NCBI RefSeq assembly: GCF_023736155.1
Contig: NZ_JAMLJJ010000004.1
Location: 248,001 to 312,000, forward strand
DNA: 64,000 bases
Direction: 5' to 3'
Origin: Larsenimonas salina
GTDB lineage: Bacteria; Pseudomonadota; Gammaproteobacteria; Pseudomonadales; Halomonadaceae
Part shown: one piece after another, positions 19,996 to 29,064 of the stretch
How positions within the stretch are numbered: the first letter of the stretch is position 1
How the letters are laid out: each line of letters opens with the position of its first letter
Notes under the pieces: generated by a model
What the model was told of the DNA's origin: nothing
The model's database searches: none
What the model saw: only the letters and a program-made list of their open reading frames with translations
Translations under genes and position numbers: made by a program

Positions 19996-20026
19996 CGGCC
20001 GTTATCGGTTTTATAGATAGCGGCCG
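19996..20026 (+). terminator. Hairpin downstream of thiC
   Basis: An 11-bp stem (CGGCCGTTATC with its partner, one G-T pair) around a nine-base loop, 30 bases after the thiC stop. There is no T run after it, so it may be a weak terminator or a 3' stabilising structure. The rest of the thiC-mqo gap (to 20257) shows nothing I can name. Confidence 0.45.
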
Positions 20027-20257
20027 ACGAGACCTTGCCCCCCAAGACTTTGAATCTCGCCGTAAAGAGGCGCAAAATGCGTCATGCTGCACTGCAAACA
20101 AGCAGGCAGAGCGGCACTGCCCCAGCAGGCAGCGTCGGCAGATGAAGCGGCGCCTTGCTATCTCACCGCTTTTAACCGGCACGTGCCGCGATCAGTGCTT
20201 TACTTGGGTACGCATAATAAAGCAATTGTCTCGGCCACATGATTTCAGGATTTGACA

Positions 20258-21763
20258 TTGACACACGCTATGAATGAGTCCGTAGACGTCGTTCTGGTCG
20301 GCGCCGGCGTCATGAGTGCGACGCTTGCCACCCTCTTGCAGGCGCTCGAGCCTGAAAGCCGGATTGAAATTCTGGAACGACTGGACAGCACCGCCAGTGA
20401 AAGCTCGTATGCCTGGAATAACGCAGGTACCGGGCATGCCGCTTTGTGCGAGTTGAACTACACCCCTCAAGCCGATGATGGCTCGGTCAGCATCGACAAG
20501 GCCGTAAGCATCAACACCATGTTCGAGGAGTCCAAGCAGCTCTGGAGCTACTTCGTTGAACGGGGGGACCTGGGCGACCCGCGGGGCTTCATTCATCCAG
20601 TACCGCATATGAGCTTCGTGCGCGGGCAGAAGGACGTGAATTTTCTTCACGCCCGCTTCGAGGCTTTGAAAGCACATCACTGCTTTGCGGACATGAGCTA
20701 CACCGAAGACCGCGCCCAGATCAAGCAGTGGGCCCCGCTTTTGCTCGATGGCCGCGACGATAACGAAGCATTGGCTGCCACGCGCGCCGAAGGCGGCACC
20801 GACGTCGATTTCGGCGCGCTGACCCGCATGATGCTAAAACGCCTCGAGGCGTTTCCAGACGAGCAGGTGCGCGTTAGCACCGGCCAAAGCGTGACCGACT
20901 TGAAACGAGGTGACGACGGCCGCTGGACGGTCTCCGTCGAAACATCAGACGGCAAGACGCGTACGCTCACCGCCAAGTTTGTCTTTCTCGGTGCAGGTGG
21001 GGCGGCGCTCCATCTGCTTCAGAAAAGCGAGATTCCAGAAGCTAGCGGTTACGGCGGCTTCCCGGTCAGCGGCCAGTGGCTTCGCTGTGACAAGCCAGAG
21101 ATCGTCGAACGTCACCTGGCCAAGGTCTACAGCAAGGCACCGGTCGGCTCCCCGCCAATGTCGGTACCGCACCTGGACACTCGAAACGTCGATGGCTCGC
21201 CGTCACTCCTGTTCGGGCCGTTTGCAGGCTTTACCACCAAGTTTTTGAAAACCGGTTCGGTATTTGACCTGGTCAAGTCCGTTCGCGGCTCCAACCTCTC
21301 GCCCATGCTGTCGGTTGCGAAAAACAACTTCGATTTGCTGAAGTACCTGATCGAGCAGGTGCGCCAGTCTCACACCGACCGTGTCGATGCGCTGCGCGAC
21401 TTTTTTCCCAACGCACGCGATGAGGACTGGCGCCTTGAAGTGGCCGGCCAGCGTGTTCAGATCATCAAGAAAGATCCGGAAAAAGGCGGCATCCTGCAAT
21501 TCGGAACCGAGGTCGTTGCCGCAGGCGATGGCTCCCTGGCGGCACTGTTGGGCGCCTCGCCTGGTGCTTCTACCGCGACCTCGATCATGCTCGGGTTGAT
21601 CGAGCAGTGTTTCCCCGAGAAGTGCCAGTCGCCCGAGTGGCAGGAGCGCCTGAACGCAATCGTACCGGCGCGCGCCAAGACACTTGCAAGCCAGGCCGAG
21701 ACGCTTAATGAGGTGCGCCATCGAACGCACCAGACGCTGAAACTCAACGACCCGACCGTCTAG
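20258..21763 (+). CDS. mqo: Malate:quinone oxidoreductase (FAD-dependent)
   Basis: Peripheral membrane flavoenzyme that oxidises malate to oxaloacetate and reduces the quinone pool, bypassing NAD-dependent malate dehydrogenase. About 500 residues. The N-terminal FAD-binding motif is [19 protein letters not shown], then [23 protein letters not shown], a hallmark of Mqo; [20 protein letters not shown] and a C-terminal [16 protein letters not shown] follow. No clear SD-ATG pair exists: I favour the TTG at 20258 with AGGA seven bases upstream, though the ATG at 20270 is possible. A strong terminator follows. Confidence 0.95.
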   Translation: MTHAMNESVDVVLVGAGVMSATLATLLQALEPESRIEILERLDSTASESSYAWNNAGTGHAALCELNYTPQADDGSVSIDKAVSINTMFEESKQLWSYFVERGDLGDPRGFIHPVPHMSFVRGQKDVNFLHARFEALKAHHCFADMSYTEDRAQIKQWAPLLLDGRDDNEALAATRAEGGTDVDFGALTRMMLKRLEAFPDEQVRVSTGQSVTDLKRGDDGRWTVSVETSDGKTRTLTAKFVFLGAGGAALHLLQKSEIPEASGYGGFPVSGQWLRCDKPEIVERHLAKVYSKAPVGSPPMSVPHLDTRNVDGSPSLLFGPFAGFTTKFLKTGSVFDLVKSVRGSNLSPMLSVAKNNFDLLKYLIEQVRQSHTDRVDALRDFFPNARDEDWRLEVAGQRVQIIKKDPEKGGILQFGTEVVAAGDGSLAALLGASPGASTATSIMLGLIEQCFPEKCQSPEWQERLNAIVPARAKTLASQAETLNEVRHRTHQTLKLNDPTV

Positions 21764-21802
21764 TGGTGCGCCCCCTGGTACATGAGCGCGTACCAAGGAC
21801 AT

Positions 21803-21841
21803 AAAAACGCCCGACCGGGTTACCCCCGGTCGGGCGTTTTT
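21803..21841. terminator. Bidirectional Rho-independent terminator after mqo
   Basis: A perfect 17-bp inverted repeat (AAAAACGCCCGACCGGG and its complement) around a five-base loop, with A run on one side and T run on the other. It serves mqo on the plus strand and the small membrane-protein pair on the minus strand. Confidence 0.93.
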
Positions 21842-21867
21842 ACTGAAACGGTCTTGCGCTGATCGAG

Positions 21868-22134
21868 TTACCGAAAGACCAGACGCCGCGTCATGACGAT
21901 GCCCACCACCACGAGCGCGATGCCCGGCAGGGTCAACATGGCGTACGTGCTTTCGCGAGTAATCGCGAACAGGCCCCATTTCTGAATGAAGACCGGTGCA
22001 ATGATCAGAATAAGCCCTACCATGATGGTGCCTGCGCTTTTCGCGTATCCCTTGATCAGAAGGGTCAACGACGACACCAACAGCGCAATAACGGTCGTGA
22101 CCAGCATCATGATCAACCAGGCTGAAGCCATCAT
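21868..22134 (-). CDS. Small membrane protein, unknown function
   Basis: An 88-residue product with three hydrophobic stretches (about 4-26, 34-50 and 66-83) and a C-terminal RR. I do not recognise a family. Its ATG overlaps the stop of the upstream membrane-protein gene by 4 bases, so the two are translationally coupled and likely form a complex or act together. It ends 26 bases before the mqo terminator. A second in-frame ATG directly follows the first. Confidence 0.65.
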   Translation of the reverse strand: MMASAWLIMMLVTTVIALLVSSLTLLIKGYAKSAGTIMVGLILIIAPVFIQKWGLFAITRESTYAMLTLPGIALVVVGIVMTRRLVFR

Positions 22135-22628
22135 GAGTGCGCCTCCTTTTCAAGATCACGCCTGAACGCCAGCTTGAAGCAGGACGCAAGCATGGTGACC
22201 GATACAATCATGAACCCAAGACACAGCGGGAGCAGCACACTGTAGGCGTGCTCATAGACCTGAAACAGCGTGATCGAGTCCCACCGGGCGATCAGATCTA
22301 TGTGCTCGAAAAAGCGCAGCATGTCGATCGGGCCGCTAGAGGTCGCAACGATCGCGATATAAGCCGCGTCCGCCAGGAGCACAAGCAACCCAAGTAGCGA
22401 AGCCGCCCCCAAGCCTTTTTGCCCTCGCTTGAACAGCGTCAGGGTCCAATAGGCCAGGGAGGCAAGCACCACCACGGCCACGAGCGTGGCCAACCACGGC
22501 GCCGCCGCAACGGCGCCAAACGCCGCCTGTTTGGCGTCGTAGGTTCTGATCACCCCGACCGTCGTTTGCGCCCAGGCCGGGGCGCCCACCGCCATCAACC
22601 CTGCAGCACTGGCTGCGTTTTTCCACAT
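22131..22628 (-). CDS. Membrane protein with N-terminal signal-like segment, unknown function
   Basis: A 165-residue product. The first 21 residues look like a cleavable signal (AASAAGLMAVGAPAWAQ), then three hydrophobic helices follow (about 43-64, 75-95 and 130-152). The two loops carry acidic and aromatic residues (FFEHIDLIARWDS). I know no family for it. It is the first gene of a two-gene unit with the 88-residue protein. The arrangement, short helices and 4-base overlap suggest an envelope or quinone-linked accessory pair, but no function is visible. Confidence 0.65.
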   Translation of the reverse strand: MWKNAASAAGLMAVGAPAWAQTTVGVIRTYDAKQAAFGAVAAAPWLATLVAVVVLASLAYWTLTLFKRGQKGLGAASLLGLLVLLADAAYIAIVATSSGPIDMLRFFEHIDLIARWDSITLFQVYEHAYSVLLPLCLGFMIVSVTMLASCFKLAFRRDLEKEAHS

Positions 22629-22710
22629 AACCGTTTTGCCTCGATGCGATTCTCAAGAAACGGCCACAAGCCTAAAGTAATCCCGACGCGATGTAATCCC
22701 TCATTGCGCA

Positions 22711-23457
22711 TCAAGCCTTGCGTGCAATGACATTGAGCCGCTCGGCAAGGCGCTCCGGCATTTCCATTGGCAGAAGGTGCCCATATCCTTCAAACACCTC
22801 GAGCGAGGCATTTTCAAGCATGGGCATGACCAGCTCACGCTGCGTTGCTGGCGGAAGCGAGGGGTCCTGATCACCGACAAGCACCCACGTCGGCACGGCA
22901 AGTACACCGACCTCATCGCGCATGTCCTCGGCGTAGGTCGTGCTCGGCCAGGCGCGCCAGGCCTCCGGGTGCGCGTTCATGGCATCTGTAACGGCTGCGT
23001 TATAAAGCGCGGCATCGAGCTCGACCCCAATGGCCCCATCGATGAACGCACGCGCCTGAGCCTCGCTGAAATCGAACCCGAGCTGAAATTGCTGCTCCTC
23101 CTCGCTGACCGGCTGCGGCCCAACCGGTGCCGGTGCGACCAGAACCAGCGCGTTCAGCCAGTCAGGCCGCTCGGAGGCAAGCATCATGGCAATGCGCCCG
23201 GAAAACGAGTGCCCCACCAGGATGACGTTCTCAAGCGCCAGCCGCTCGATGCTGTCGCGGGCGTGGCGGGCCATCGAGTGACTGTCGTAACCAGACTCGT
23301 CTCGCGCATCGCCGAACCCGGGCATATCGAGTGTGACGACTCTAAATGACGGGTCGAGGCGATCAATAACGTGCTGCCACTCACGGTGGGAGCTTCCGAA
23401 AAAATGCATCAATACCAGCGTTGGGCGTCCTTGCCCACGGTCACTCGCGATCGTCAT
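22711..23457 (-). CDS. Alpha/beta hydrolase
   Basis: Cytoplasmic alpha/beta-hydrolase of about 248 residues. The catalytic triad is visible: nucleophile Ser in GHSFSGR, Asp in VGDQDPS and His in GYGHLLP. The oxyanion-hole HFFGSSHREW segment lies near the start. It resembles the esterase/BioH/haloperoxidase-like group, substrate unknown. I chose the ATG at 23455-23457, preceded by AAGGA nine bases upstream; two in-frame ATGs lie further upstream. It is transcribed alone and is separated from the CsbD gene by a terminator. Confidence 0.85.
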   Translation of the reverse strand: MTIASDRGQGRPTLVLMHFFGSSHREWQHVIDRLDPSFRVVTLDMPGFGDARDESGYDSHSMARHARDSIERLALENVILVGHSFSGRIAMMLASERPDWLNALVLVAPAPVGPQPVSEEEQQFQLGFDFSEAQARAFIDGAIGVELDAALYNAAVTDAMNAHPEAWRAWPSTTYAEDMRDEVGVLAVPTWVLVGDQDPSLPPATQRELVMPMLENASLEVFEGYGHLLPMEMPERLAERLNVIARKA

Positions 23458-23545
23458 GCGTCCCTGTCCTTTTACTGGAAAGAAAATGTCCATAAAGCGT
23501 AGCGGGCTTTCAGGGCCGCCACATGACACTCATGTGCGCACCAAT

Positions 23546-23573
23546 AAAAAAGGCAGCCAGAGGCTGCCTTTTT
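23546..23573. terminator. Rho-independent terminator (GGCAGCC stem)
   Basis: A7-bp GGCAGCC/GGCTGCC stem with an AGA loop, framed by an A run on the left and T run on the right. It ends the CsbD transcript on the minus strand and could act in either direction. The same stem occurs at 36288-36316. Confidence 0.88.
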
Positions 23574-23600
23574 ACATCGTTTTTAGAGCGCCGTGCGCGA

Positions 23601-23789
23601 TCAGGTATGTCGATGGTCTTCTTTCTTTTCCGAACGCTTGAACTTTTCGCCGGCCTCATCCTGATCACGTTCGCCTTTTTTCTCAAGGTCATGATCATCG
23701 GTAACTTCGCCGGTTTTTTCCTGGATCTTGCCGCCGACCTTGTCGACCAGCTCTTCGGCCTTGGACCGCTTGTCGTCTGACTCGGACAT
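23601..23789 (-). CDS. CsbD-like small stress protein
   Basis: A 62-residue very hydrophilic, Lys/Glu/Asp-rich protein. KAEELVDKVGGKIQEKTGEV is the CsbD-family repeat-like core; this family is induced in general stress in many bacteria, with no known activity. AAGGAG precedes the ATG at 23787-23789 by eight bases, which decides the start over a longer frame. It is monocistronic, ending at a strong terminator. Confidence 0.87.
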   Translation of the reverse strand: MSESDDKRSKAEELVDKVGGKIQEKTGEVTDDHDLEKKGERDQDEAGEKFKRSEKKEDHRHT

Positions 23790-23930
23790 CCGTGTTCTCC
23801 TTGGTTCAACGCGCTCCCGAATCAGTTCGGGAGAGACTTTTAACAACACATGAAGAGCTTAGAATGAAAATGTCGATTACGAAATAGTCCATGTACGGAC
23901 AATGGTCGCAAAGAGCAGGCTCGGCCCGCG

Positions 23931-24320
23931 TCACACGGCGAAACGTTCCTTGAGGTAGCGGTTAATGTCGTCTGATTCATACATCCATTCCTCACGACCG
24001 CCGTCATGAACGATTTTAAGGCACGGCACCTTGACGCGCCCTCCGCCCCGCTCGAGTTCTTCACGCGCCTCGGGGTCCTTTTGGGTATTTTTCATGCCAA
24101 TGGGCAACGCGAGCCCGTGAATCTGTTTCTTGACCTTGATGCAAAACGGGCAGGAGGCGAACTGATAAAGCGTCAGTTGTCGACATGCGGCATCGACCTT
24201 GGCCTGTTCTTCCTTTGAGCGAGTGACGGGCTTGGGCTTGGAAAGCGCAGCGTACGCCAGCATGAAGGGCATCAACAGACGCCGCAAAGCCCTGAAGAAA
24301 AAGCGGATAACAACGTTCAT
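23931..24320 (-). CDS. Membrane-anchored glutaredoxin-like protein
   Basis: A 129-residue protein with an N-terminal basic/hydrophobic anchor (about 5-25, FFFRALRRLLMPFMLAYAAL) and a glutaredoxin fold from about 48. The redox motif is CPFC (FASCPFCIKVKK); RVKVPCLKI supplies the cis-Pro, and ESDDINRYLKERF ends the domain as in glutaredoxins and GST N-terminal domains. It probably reduces disulfides or glutathione-mixed disulfides near the membrane. It is transcribed alone. Confidence 0.88.
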   Translation of the reverse strand: MNVVIRFFFRALRRLLMPFMLAYAALSKPKPVTRSKEEQAKVDAACRQLTLYQFASCPFCIKVKKQIHGLALPIGMKNTQKDPEAREELERGGGRVKVPCLKIVHDGGREEWMYESDDINRYLKERFAV

Positions 24321-24403
24321 GGGAGCTCCCGATGATCAGCTCGATGAAAAGAAGGACGTGATATAAAACGGACCAGTGTACCAGTACACCTATCGAGCAC
24401 AAC

Positions 24404-25756
24404 TTACGCCGGTTTAACGGCTTCAACTGCTTCAAGATCCACAATCCGGGTGTGATTGAGCGTCACTTTCCAGCGACGAATCACCATCTGCTCACCTTCC
24501 ATAGTCCGAATCACCAGGTTGACCTGATAGCGCTTCTCCACATCGAAGCGTTGAATTGCCCCGTCCTCGACGTCAAACACCTGATAACGGCCCGGGTCCA
24601 TCAATCGAGCAATCGACTGGAGATCAAGCGTAATCACTTCACGCGTGCGCTCATAGCCGCTTAGAAATCGTTTTGGCGTATGCGACGATCGGCTCTTGTA
24701 ATGCAGAACGTGCTCATCTCGCTTGGTCACGTTGCCCTTGCGAGCACGCCGAATGGCCTCGGGCAGCGTCTGGTAGCGGGCGTAATCGAACCACTCGAGC
24801 GAGCGCCCGACCATATCCCCGCTGAAATTGTCGAAATACTGCCGACGCCACTTGGGCCGACCGCGCCTGAGCCAGCGCCAGAGCGTGTTGCGAAGGTCGT
24901 CCTTGAAAACCTCGCGCGCGGCATACATGAGCGCGACCACCAGCACAAAGCGAAGCGTCAGATCGCCAAGCAGGGTACGCGCCTCGAACATCAGCATCGA
25001 CACCACCACCATGACCATCCCCGCAGCCAATGCCTTGACCCCTTTCTGCTCGAGCCGCCCGAGCTCGACCCGCTTCTCCTTGAGCGTGACCGGATACTCG
25101 ATCAACCGTCTGAGAAGACGCATCTTGTTGGACATTCGAGACGGACTGGCCATCGCACGCTCGGAATTGTATTGGTGCTCGCGCCGATACTGGTTTTCCT
25201 GCTTGGCCACATTGATCAACGCCATGCGCCCGGAACGGGCATCTTCCTGTTCCTCAATGCTTGCCGCCAGCGACAGCATGGTCTGCTCGGTCAGCCAGGA
25301 CAGGTAGTTATCGATATTGATGAAGTATTTTCCCAGCCGCTCCTCGGCCGGTTTCTGGCGCCTGAGCCGTCTCAGAATGCTTTGGCACAGTTCAGTCAGC
25401 TCATCGAGCTCTGACGATGTCATGGTCTCCTTGCCTTCAAGCGCCCGGCTGCGCTGCTCGAGGGCGACCGCGTATTGAAAGGCATAAAGACTCAGCCCCG
25501 ACCGATAGCGCTCGGGCGACAGCTGCGTTCGGCGCGCCAGCCGGCTGTGAATCAGCGGCAGCTCGTGGCGAGTGCTGTAATAGGTTCGCTTGATGTGAAG
25601 TGCGCCGTGATAGAACTCGCTTTCAGACACCACTTCGGCGCTGAACCCAAGCTCACCCGGCAGGAACAGATAGAAGTCGAATTCGTGCGAAGGCTCATCG
25701 CCCAGAATGCGCGAAATGCGCAGCGAAAACCCTTCTCGATGGTCTACGTTGATCAA
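24404..25756 (-). CDS. Large protein with a central membrane hairpin, unknown function
   Basis: A 450-residue product. Residues 1-230 are soluble and highly charged with predicted helices (long RRLRRQK and EEQEDAR stretches). Two close hydrophobic helices follow (about 243-262 and 268-285), then a soluble C-terminal domain ending with a beta-rich part (RYQVFDVEDGAIQRFDVEKR). No nucleotide-binding or catalytic motif stands out. I do not recognise the family. Normal codon use and length support a real gene. It lies 28 bases from the kinase gene downstream of it in sequence, in the same direction, so they may be co-transcribed. Confidence 0.75.
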   Translation of the reverse strand: MINVDHREGFSLRISRILGDEPSHEFDFYLFLPGELGFSAEVVSESEFYHGALHIKRTYYSTRHELPLIHSRLARRTQLSPERYRSGLSLYAFQYAVALEQRSRALEGKETMTSSELDELTELCQSILRRLRRQKPAEERLGKYFINIDNYLSWLTEQTMLSLAASIEEQEDARSGRMALINVAKQENQYRREHQYNSERAMASPSRMSNKMRLLRRLIEYPVTLKEKRVELGRLEQKGVKALAAGMVMVVVSMLMFEARTLLGDLTLRFVLVVALMYAAREVFKDDLRNTLWRWLRRGRPKWRRQYFDNFSGDMVGRSLEWFDYARYQTLPEAIRRARKGNVTKRDEHVLHYKSRSSHTPKRFLSGYERTREVITLDLQSIARLMDPGRYQVFDVEDGAIQRFDVEKRYQVNLVIRTMEGEQMVIRRWKVTLNHTRIVDLEAVEAVKPA

Positions 25757-25784
25757 CCGTTACTCGGTGGTCGGCCCAAAACAT

Positions 25785-28148
25785 CTAGTCTAGCGTACTG
25801 AGCGGAAAGAGCATGTAGAAGCAACTCCCCTCCCCCTTGCTGGAGCTGAACCCGATCCGCCCGCCCATGCCTTCGGTAAGCTCCTTGCTGAGCGCAAGCC
25901 CGATACCAAGCCCGTTATGACGGCGCGTGGTCGATCCATCGGACTGCACGAAGCGCTGAAACACATAGGCCTTGAATTCATTGTCGATGCCGACCCCTTG
26001 ATCGATCACACTGAGCCGGACGTCTCCATCCAGGCGCTCGCCGACAAGCTCGACGACAGAGCCTGTGGGCGAGAATCGAATGGCGTTGTCGATAAAGCAG
26101 GCAAACACCTGATCGATCCGCTTGGCATCAACGCGAATTAACGCACGCCGGGCGCAACTAACCCGGAACGTAATGCCGGCCTTGTCGGCCAGCTCACGGT
26201 GACGTTCAACCTGGCGCTCGAGAAGCGTCTCGACATCGAGCTCCTCGAATTCAAACGTCATATGGCCACTGGTGATGCGCTCCATATCCAGAAGGCTTTC
26301 CACCAGCGACTGCAGCTTGAAGCTGCTGTCATGAGCCACCTTGACCATTTCGATGGCTTTTTCGGGCAATACGCCAAGCACGCCTGCGCTCAACATGCCA
26401 AGCGAGGCATTGATCGACGTCAGCGGCGTTCGAAGCTCATGGCTGACCGAGGAAATGAACTCGCTTTTAAGCTCAGCCAATCGATGGCGCTCGGAGGTAT
26501 CCATGATCTGTACGATGAACTGGCGCGGGGTCCCATCACTTTCAGGAATGATCGCGCAGCGCATGTCGCCCCATAACCCCCTGCCATCCGCTCCCCGGAA
26601 CCGGCCTTCGAGCTGATAGAACATGGTTTTGGTCTGGGCAAGAAGCTCACGCCCCATCGCCTTGGCCTTGGCCCAGTCGTCCGGATGCATCAGTTCCTTG
26701 AACGCACGCGTGCGCCAGGTCTCGCTGTGATAGCCGAACAGGGCCGGAAACGCGGCGTTGGCTTCGATGATGTGGCCGTCGAAATCGGTCAGCGCCATTG
26801 CAATGGGGGCGGTCGAAAAGGCTTGATTAAACTGCTTGCGAGAGGCCTTGAGCGCATGCTCGCTGACCACGCGAGCGGTCACGTCGTGCATGATCGCGAC
26901 CGCACCGAGCGGTGTCCCGTCCATCGAGACAATGGGGTCTGCGTTGGCGGATACGTGTCGAAGGGGGTAGCCCTTGCGCGCGATGACCATGGGGGCGCCG
27001 CGAACGGATTCGCCGTTGAGCGCCCGTATGAGCGGGATACGCTCGAGTGCCAGCGGCGTTTGGCCATCGGCCTCAAACAGATCGTAGTACTCACTCCACT
27101 GCTCGGGGGGCAGGCTCCGAATGTCCGCACCGTGCCATTGAAGCGCGGTTTCATTGAACACCGTAAGCTCCCCTTGCGCGTTGCACGCCACCACTCCAGC
27201 CGAGGCCGCACCCATGATGCGCTGATACATGGCCCGTTCGGCCTCGACCGCAACGTGGCCCTGACGCTGCCCGGTCACATCCGAAAGAATGCCGTACCAC
27301 TTCACCCCGCTGCCAAACCGCTCGGGCATCGCTTCGATGTAAAACCAGAACGCTTCGCCCTCGAGGGTGACCTGCACACACACCTGCATCAGCGTCAAGG
27401 CACGGCAGGAGGCGATCAGGGACCGCACCAGCAGGTGGCGGTCACTTCGTGACATCTTGGTCAGCAAATAACCGGGATCGTCCCGCAGGGTCGATTTCGC
27501 AATCCCTGAAAGCGATGGCATCGAGGCACTGATAAACGGTAGCCACAAACGCCCGACGTTGTACTCAAGCTCGAACAGCGCCCCCGGCACCCGGTTGGTC
27601 AGATTGGAAAACCGCCCGGCCAGACGCTGGTAGTTATTGCGACTTTGGCGAAGCTCGAGCAACTGAACGATCTGGCCGGCCAGAACTTCAAGCGTATGAC
27701 GTTGAATATCGTTGAGTACGCGCGGCTTGGTATCAATGACACAGAGCGTGCCGAGCGCGAAACCGTTAGCGCTTTTAAGCGGCATGCCGGCGTAGAAGCG
27801 AATGAACGGCGGGCCGATCACCAGCGGGTTGTTGGCAAGGTGCGGCGTTTCGTGGGTGTCGTTAATTTCATAAAGCGCGCCCTGCAGGATGGCAAAGCCG
27901 CAAAACGCCACCTCTCTTGGGGTCTCGGTCACATCGAGGCCAATGCAGCTCTTGAACCATTGGCGCTTTTCATCAAGCAGGGAAATGAGTGCAATCGGCG
28001 TGTCGCAGATCGCACGGGCAAGCTCGGTCAATCCATCGAAATCGGCTTCAGCGGGGGTATCGAGAATCTTGAACAACTCGAGCTCTTCGAGCCGTTGCGC
28101 CTCATCTGCCGGCAAGGGCGCAGGCTTGTAATCGGTGGATTCATTCAT
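25785..28148 (-). CDS. GAF/PAS sensor histidine kinase
   Basis: Soluble-looking histidine kinase of 787 residues with no clear membrane helix. A GAF domain (about 25-165, with FCGFAILQGALYEINDT and GTLCVIDTKPR) precedes about three PAS/PAC regions (180-550). The HisKA dimerisation helix carries the phospho-accepting His (FISSVSHELRTPLTSI, near 565). The HATPase domain shows the N box (FIDNAIRFSP), G1 (DQGVGI) and G2 (GLGIGLALSKELTEGMGG). No receiver domain and no adjacent response regulator gene is seen, so its partner is elsewhere. The GAF-PAS order suggests a redox, light or small-ligand cue. The signal is unknown. Confidence 0.92.
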   Translation of the reverse strand: MNESTDYKPAPLPADEAQRLEELELFKILDTPAEADFDGLTELARAICDTPIALISLLDEKRQWFKSCIGLDVTETPREVAFCGFAILQGALYEINDTHETPHLANNPLVIGPPFIRFYAGMPLKSANGFALGTLCVIDTKPRVLNDIQRHTLEVLAGQIVQLLELRQSRNNYQRLAGRFSNLTNRVPGALFELEYNVGRLWLPFISASMPSLSGIAKSTLRDDPGYLLTKMSRSDRHLLVRSLIASCRALTLMQVCVQVTLEGEAFWFYIEAMPERFGSGVKWYGILSDVTGQRQGHVAVEAERAMYQRIMGAASAGVVACNAQGELTVFNETALQWHGADIRSLPPEQWSEYYDLFEADGQTPLALERIPLIRALNGESVRGAPMVIARKGYPLRHVSANADPIVSMDGTPLGAVAIMHDVTARVVSEHALKASRKQFNQAFSTAPIAMALTDFDGHIIEANAAFPALFGYHSETWRTRAFKELMHPDDWAKAKAMGRELLAQTKTMFYQLEGRFRGADGRGLWGDMRCAIIPESDGTPRQFIVQIMDTSERHRLAELKSEFISSVSHELRTPLTSINASLGMLSAGVLGVLPEKAIEMVKVAHDSSFKLQSLVESLLDMERITSGHMTFEFEELDVETLLERQVERHRELADKAGITFRVSCARRALIRVDAKRIDQVFACFIDNAIRFSPTGSVVELVGERLDGDVRLSVIDQGVGIDNEFKAYVFQRFVQSDGSTTRRHNGLGIGLALSKELTEGMGGRIGFSSSKGEGSCFYMLFPLSTLD

Positions 28149-28316
28149 CGTCGATGCCCTGTTTTCTCAACCATGTTCGATACATCAAGCATCGGTACGA
28201 TGGCGAAAAACTGAAGAAGGCAACCCGGGTTTATTCAGAATAAATAATATTTATTATTTTAATTCAAATCATAAAAAATCAATTCTTCTTATCTAACAAA
28301 CAGCGGCTCCCGCGGT

Positions 28317-28982
28317 TCATAGAAGCTGAAACGACAGCGCCTGGGCGAGAGCGACCACCGCCAAAACCAGCATGCTTAAAAATGTGGCCGCCGTGATCAG
28401 CGCCGCTTGCACCTTCGAACACCTGTGCGCCTGAGCGACGCCGACCACCGTGAGATACCACCCGAATACGATCAGCCCCATCTTGATAAACGACATCACA
28501 AGCGCGGCAGCCTGACCGCTGACCGCGTCACCCACGGTAAAATAATTCATGCCGGTCAACGCGATCTGGGTGAGCTCGAGCAGCAGCACCAGACACAGCG
28601 GCACATTCGACCAGAGCAGCACCTTGAACAGATCAAGTGCCGTACCCCGCCCGCCAAATGCTCGCCCCATCATCGTAGTAAGCGCCACCATCAATGCCAT
28701 GCCGAGTACGCCGGAAGCAGCGCCCCCAAGCACTACCAGCCCCACGATGGCCATCAGGCCATGCGTCAGGCCGACGCCTGCAAGACTTGCGGTTTCAATG
28801 CTCCACACCCATCCCATGCTGAGGATGAGTACCATCGCATACGCTCGGGGCGCAGCGATCTTGAGCAGATCAGTCATGGTATGGCGAGGCGTCAGCCATA
28901 ATGCAATCCATGGGCTGGATCGTCTCTGGGCGAGGTAGGACGTTCGGGTCAATCGAGCACCTTTTGAATGTTGCCGTATCAT
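28317..28982 (-). CDS. Yip1-family membrane protein
   Basis: Inner-membrane protein of about 221 residues with five or six helices. The Yip1-type beginning SPWIALWLTPRHTMTDLLKI is followed by membrane helices with GGAASGVLGMALMVALTTMMG and the typical WYLTVVGVAQAHRCSKVQA near the end. The function of bacterial Yip1 proteins is unknown. I set the start at the ATG 28980-28982; the longer frame would overlap the divergent YihY gene. The start is uncertain because no strong ribosome site is seen. Confidence 0.75.
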   Translation of the reverse strand: MIRQHSKGARLTRTSYLAQRRSSPWIALWLTPRHTMTDLLKIAAPRAYAMVLILSMGWVWSIETASLAGVGLTHGLMAIVGLVVLGGAASGVLGMALMVALTTMMGRAFGGRGTALDLFKVLLWSNVPLCLVLLLELTQIALTGMNYFTVGDAVSGQAAALVMSFIKMGLIVFGWYLTVVGVAQAHRCSKVQAALITAATFLSMLVLAVVALAQALSFQLL

Positions 28983-29064
28983 GTCGCCAAGCGACTCAGG
29001 TACTTTAATCGGCCGATACCAAGCTATGCTTTGATCTAACGGATTTTCTGATTGGATACCCGAC

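Noticed and set aside
21203-22207. 334-codon minus-strand open frame across the mqo end
   Set aside because: It crosses the strong mqo terminator and overlaps both mqo and the small membrane-protein genes; no motif supports it.
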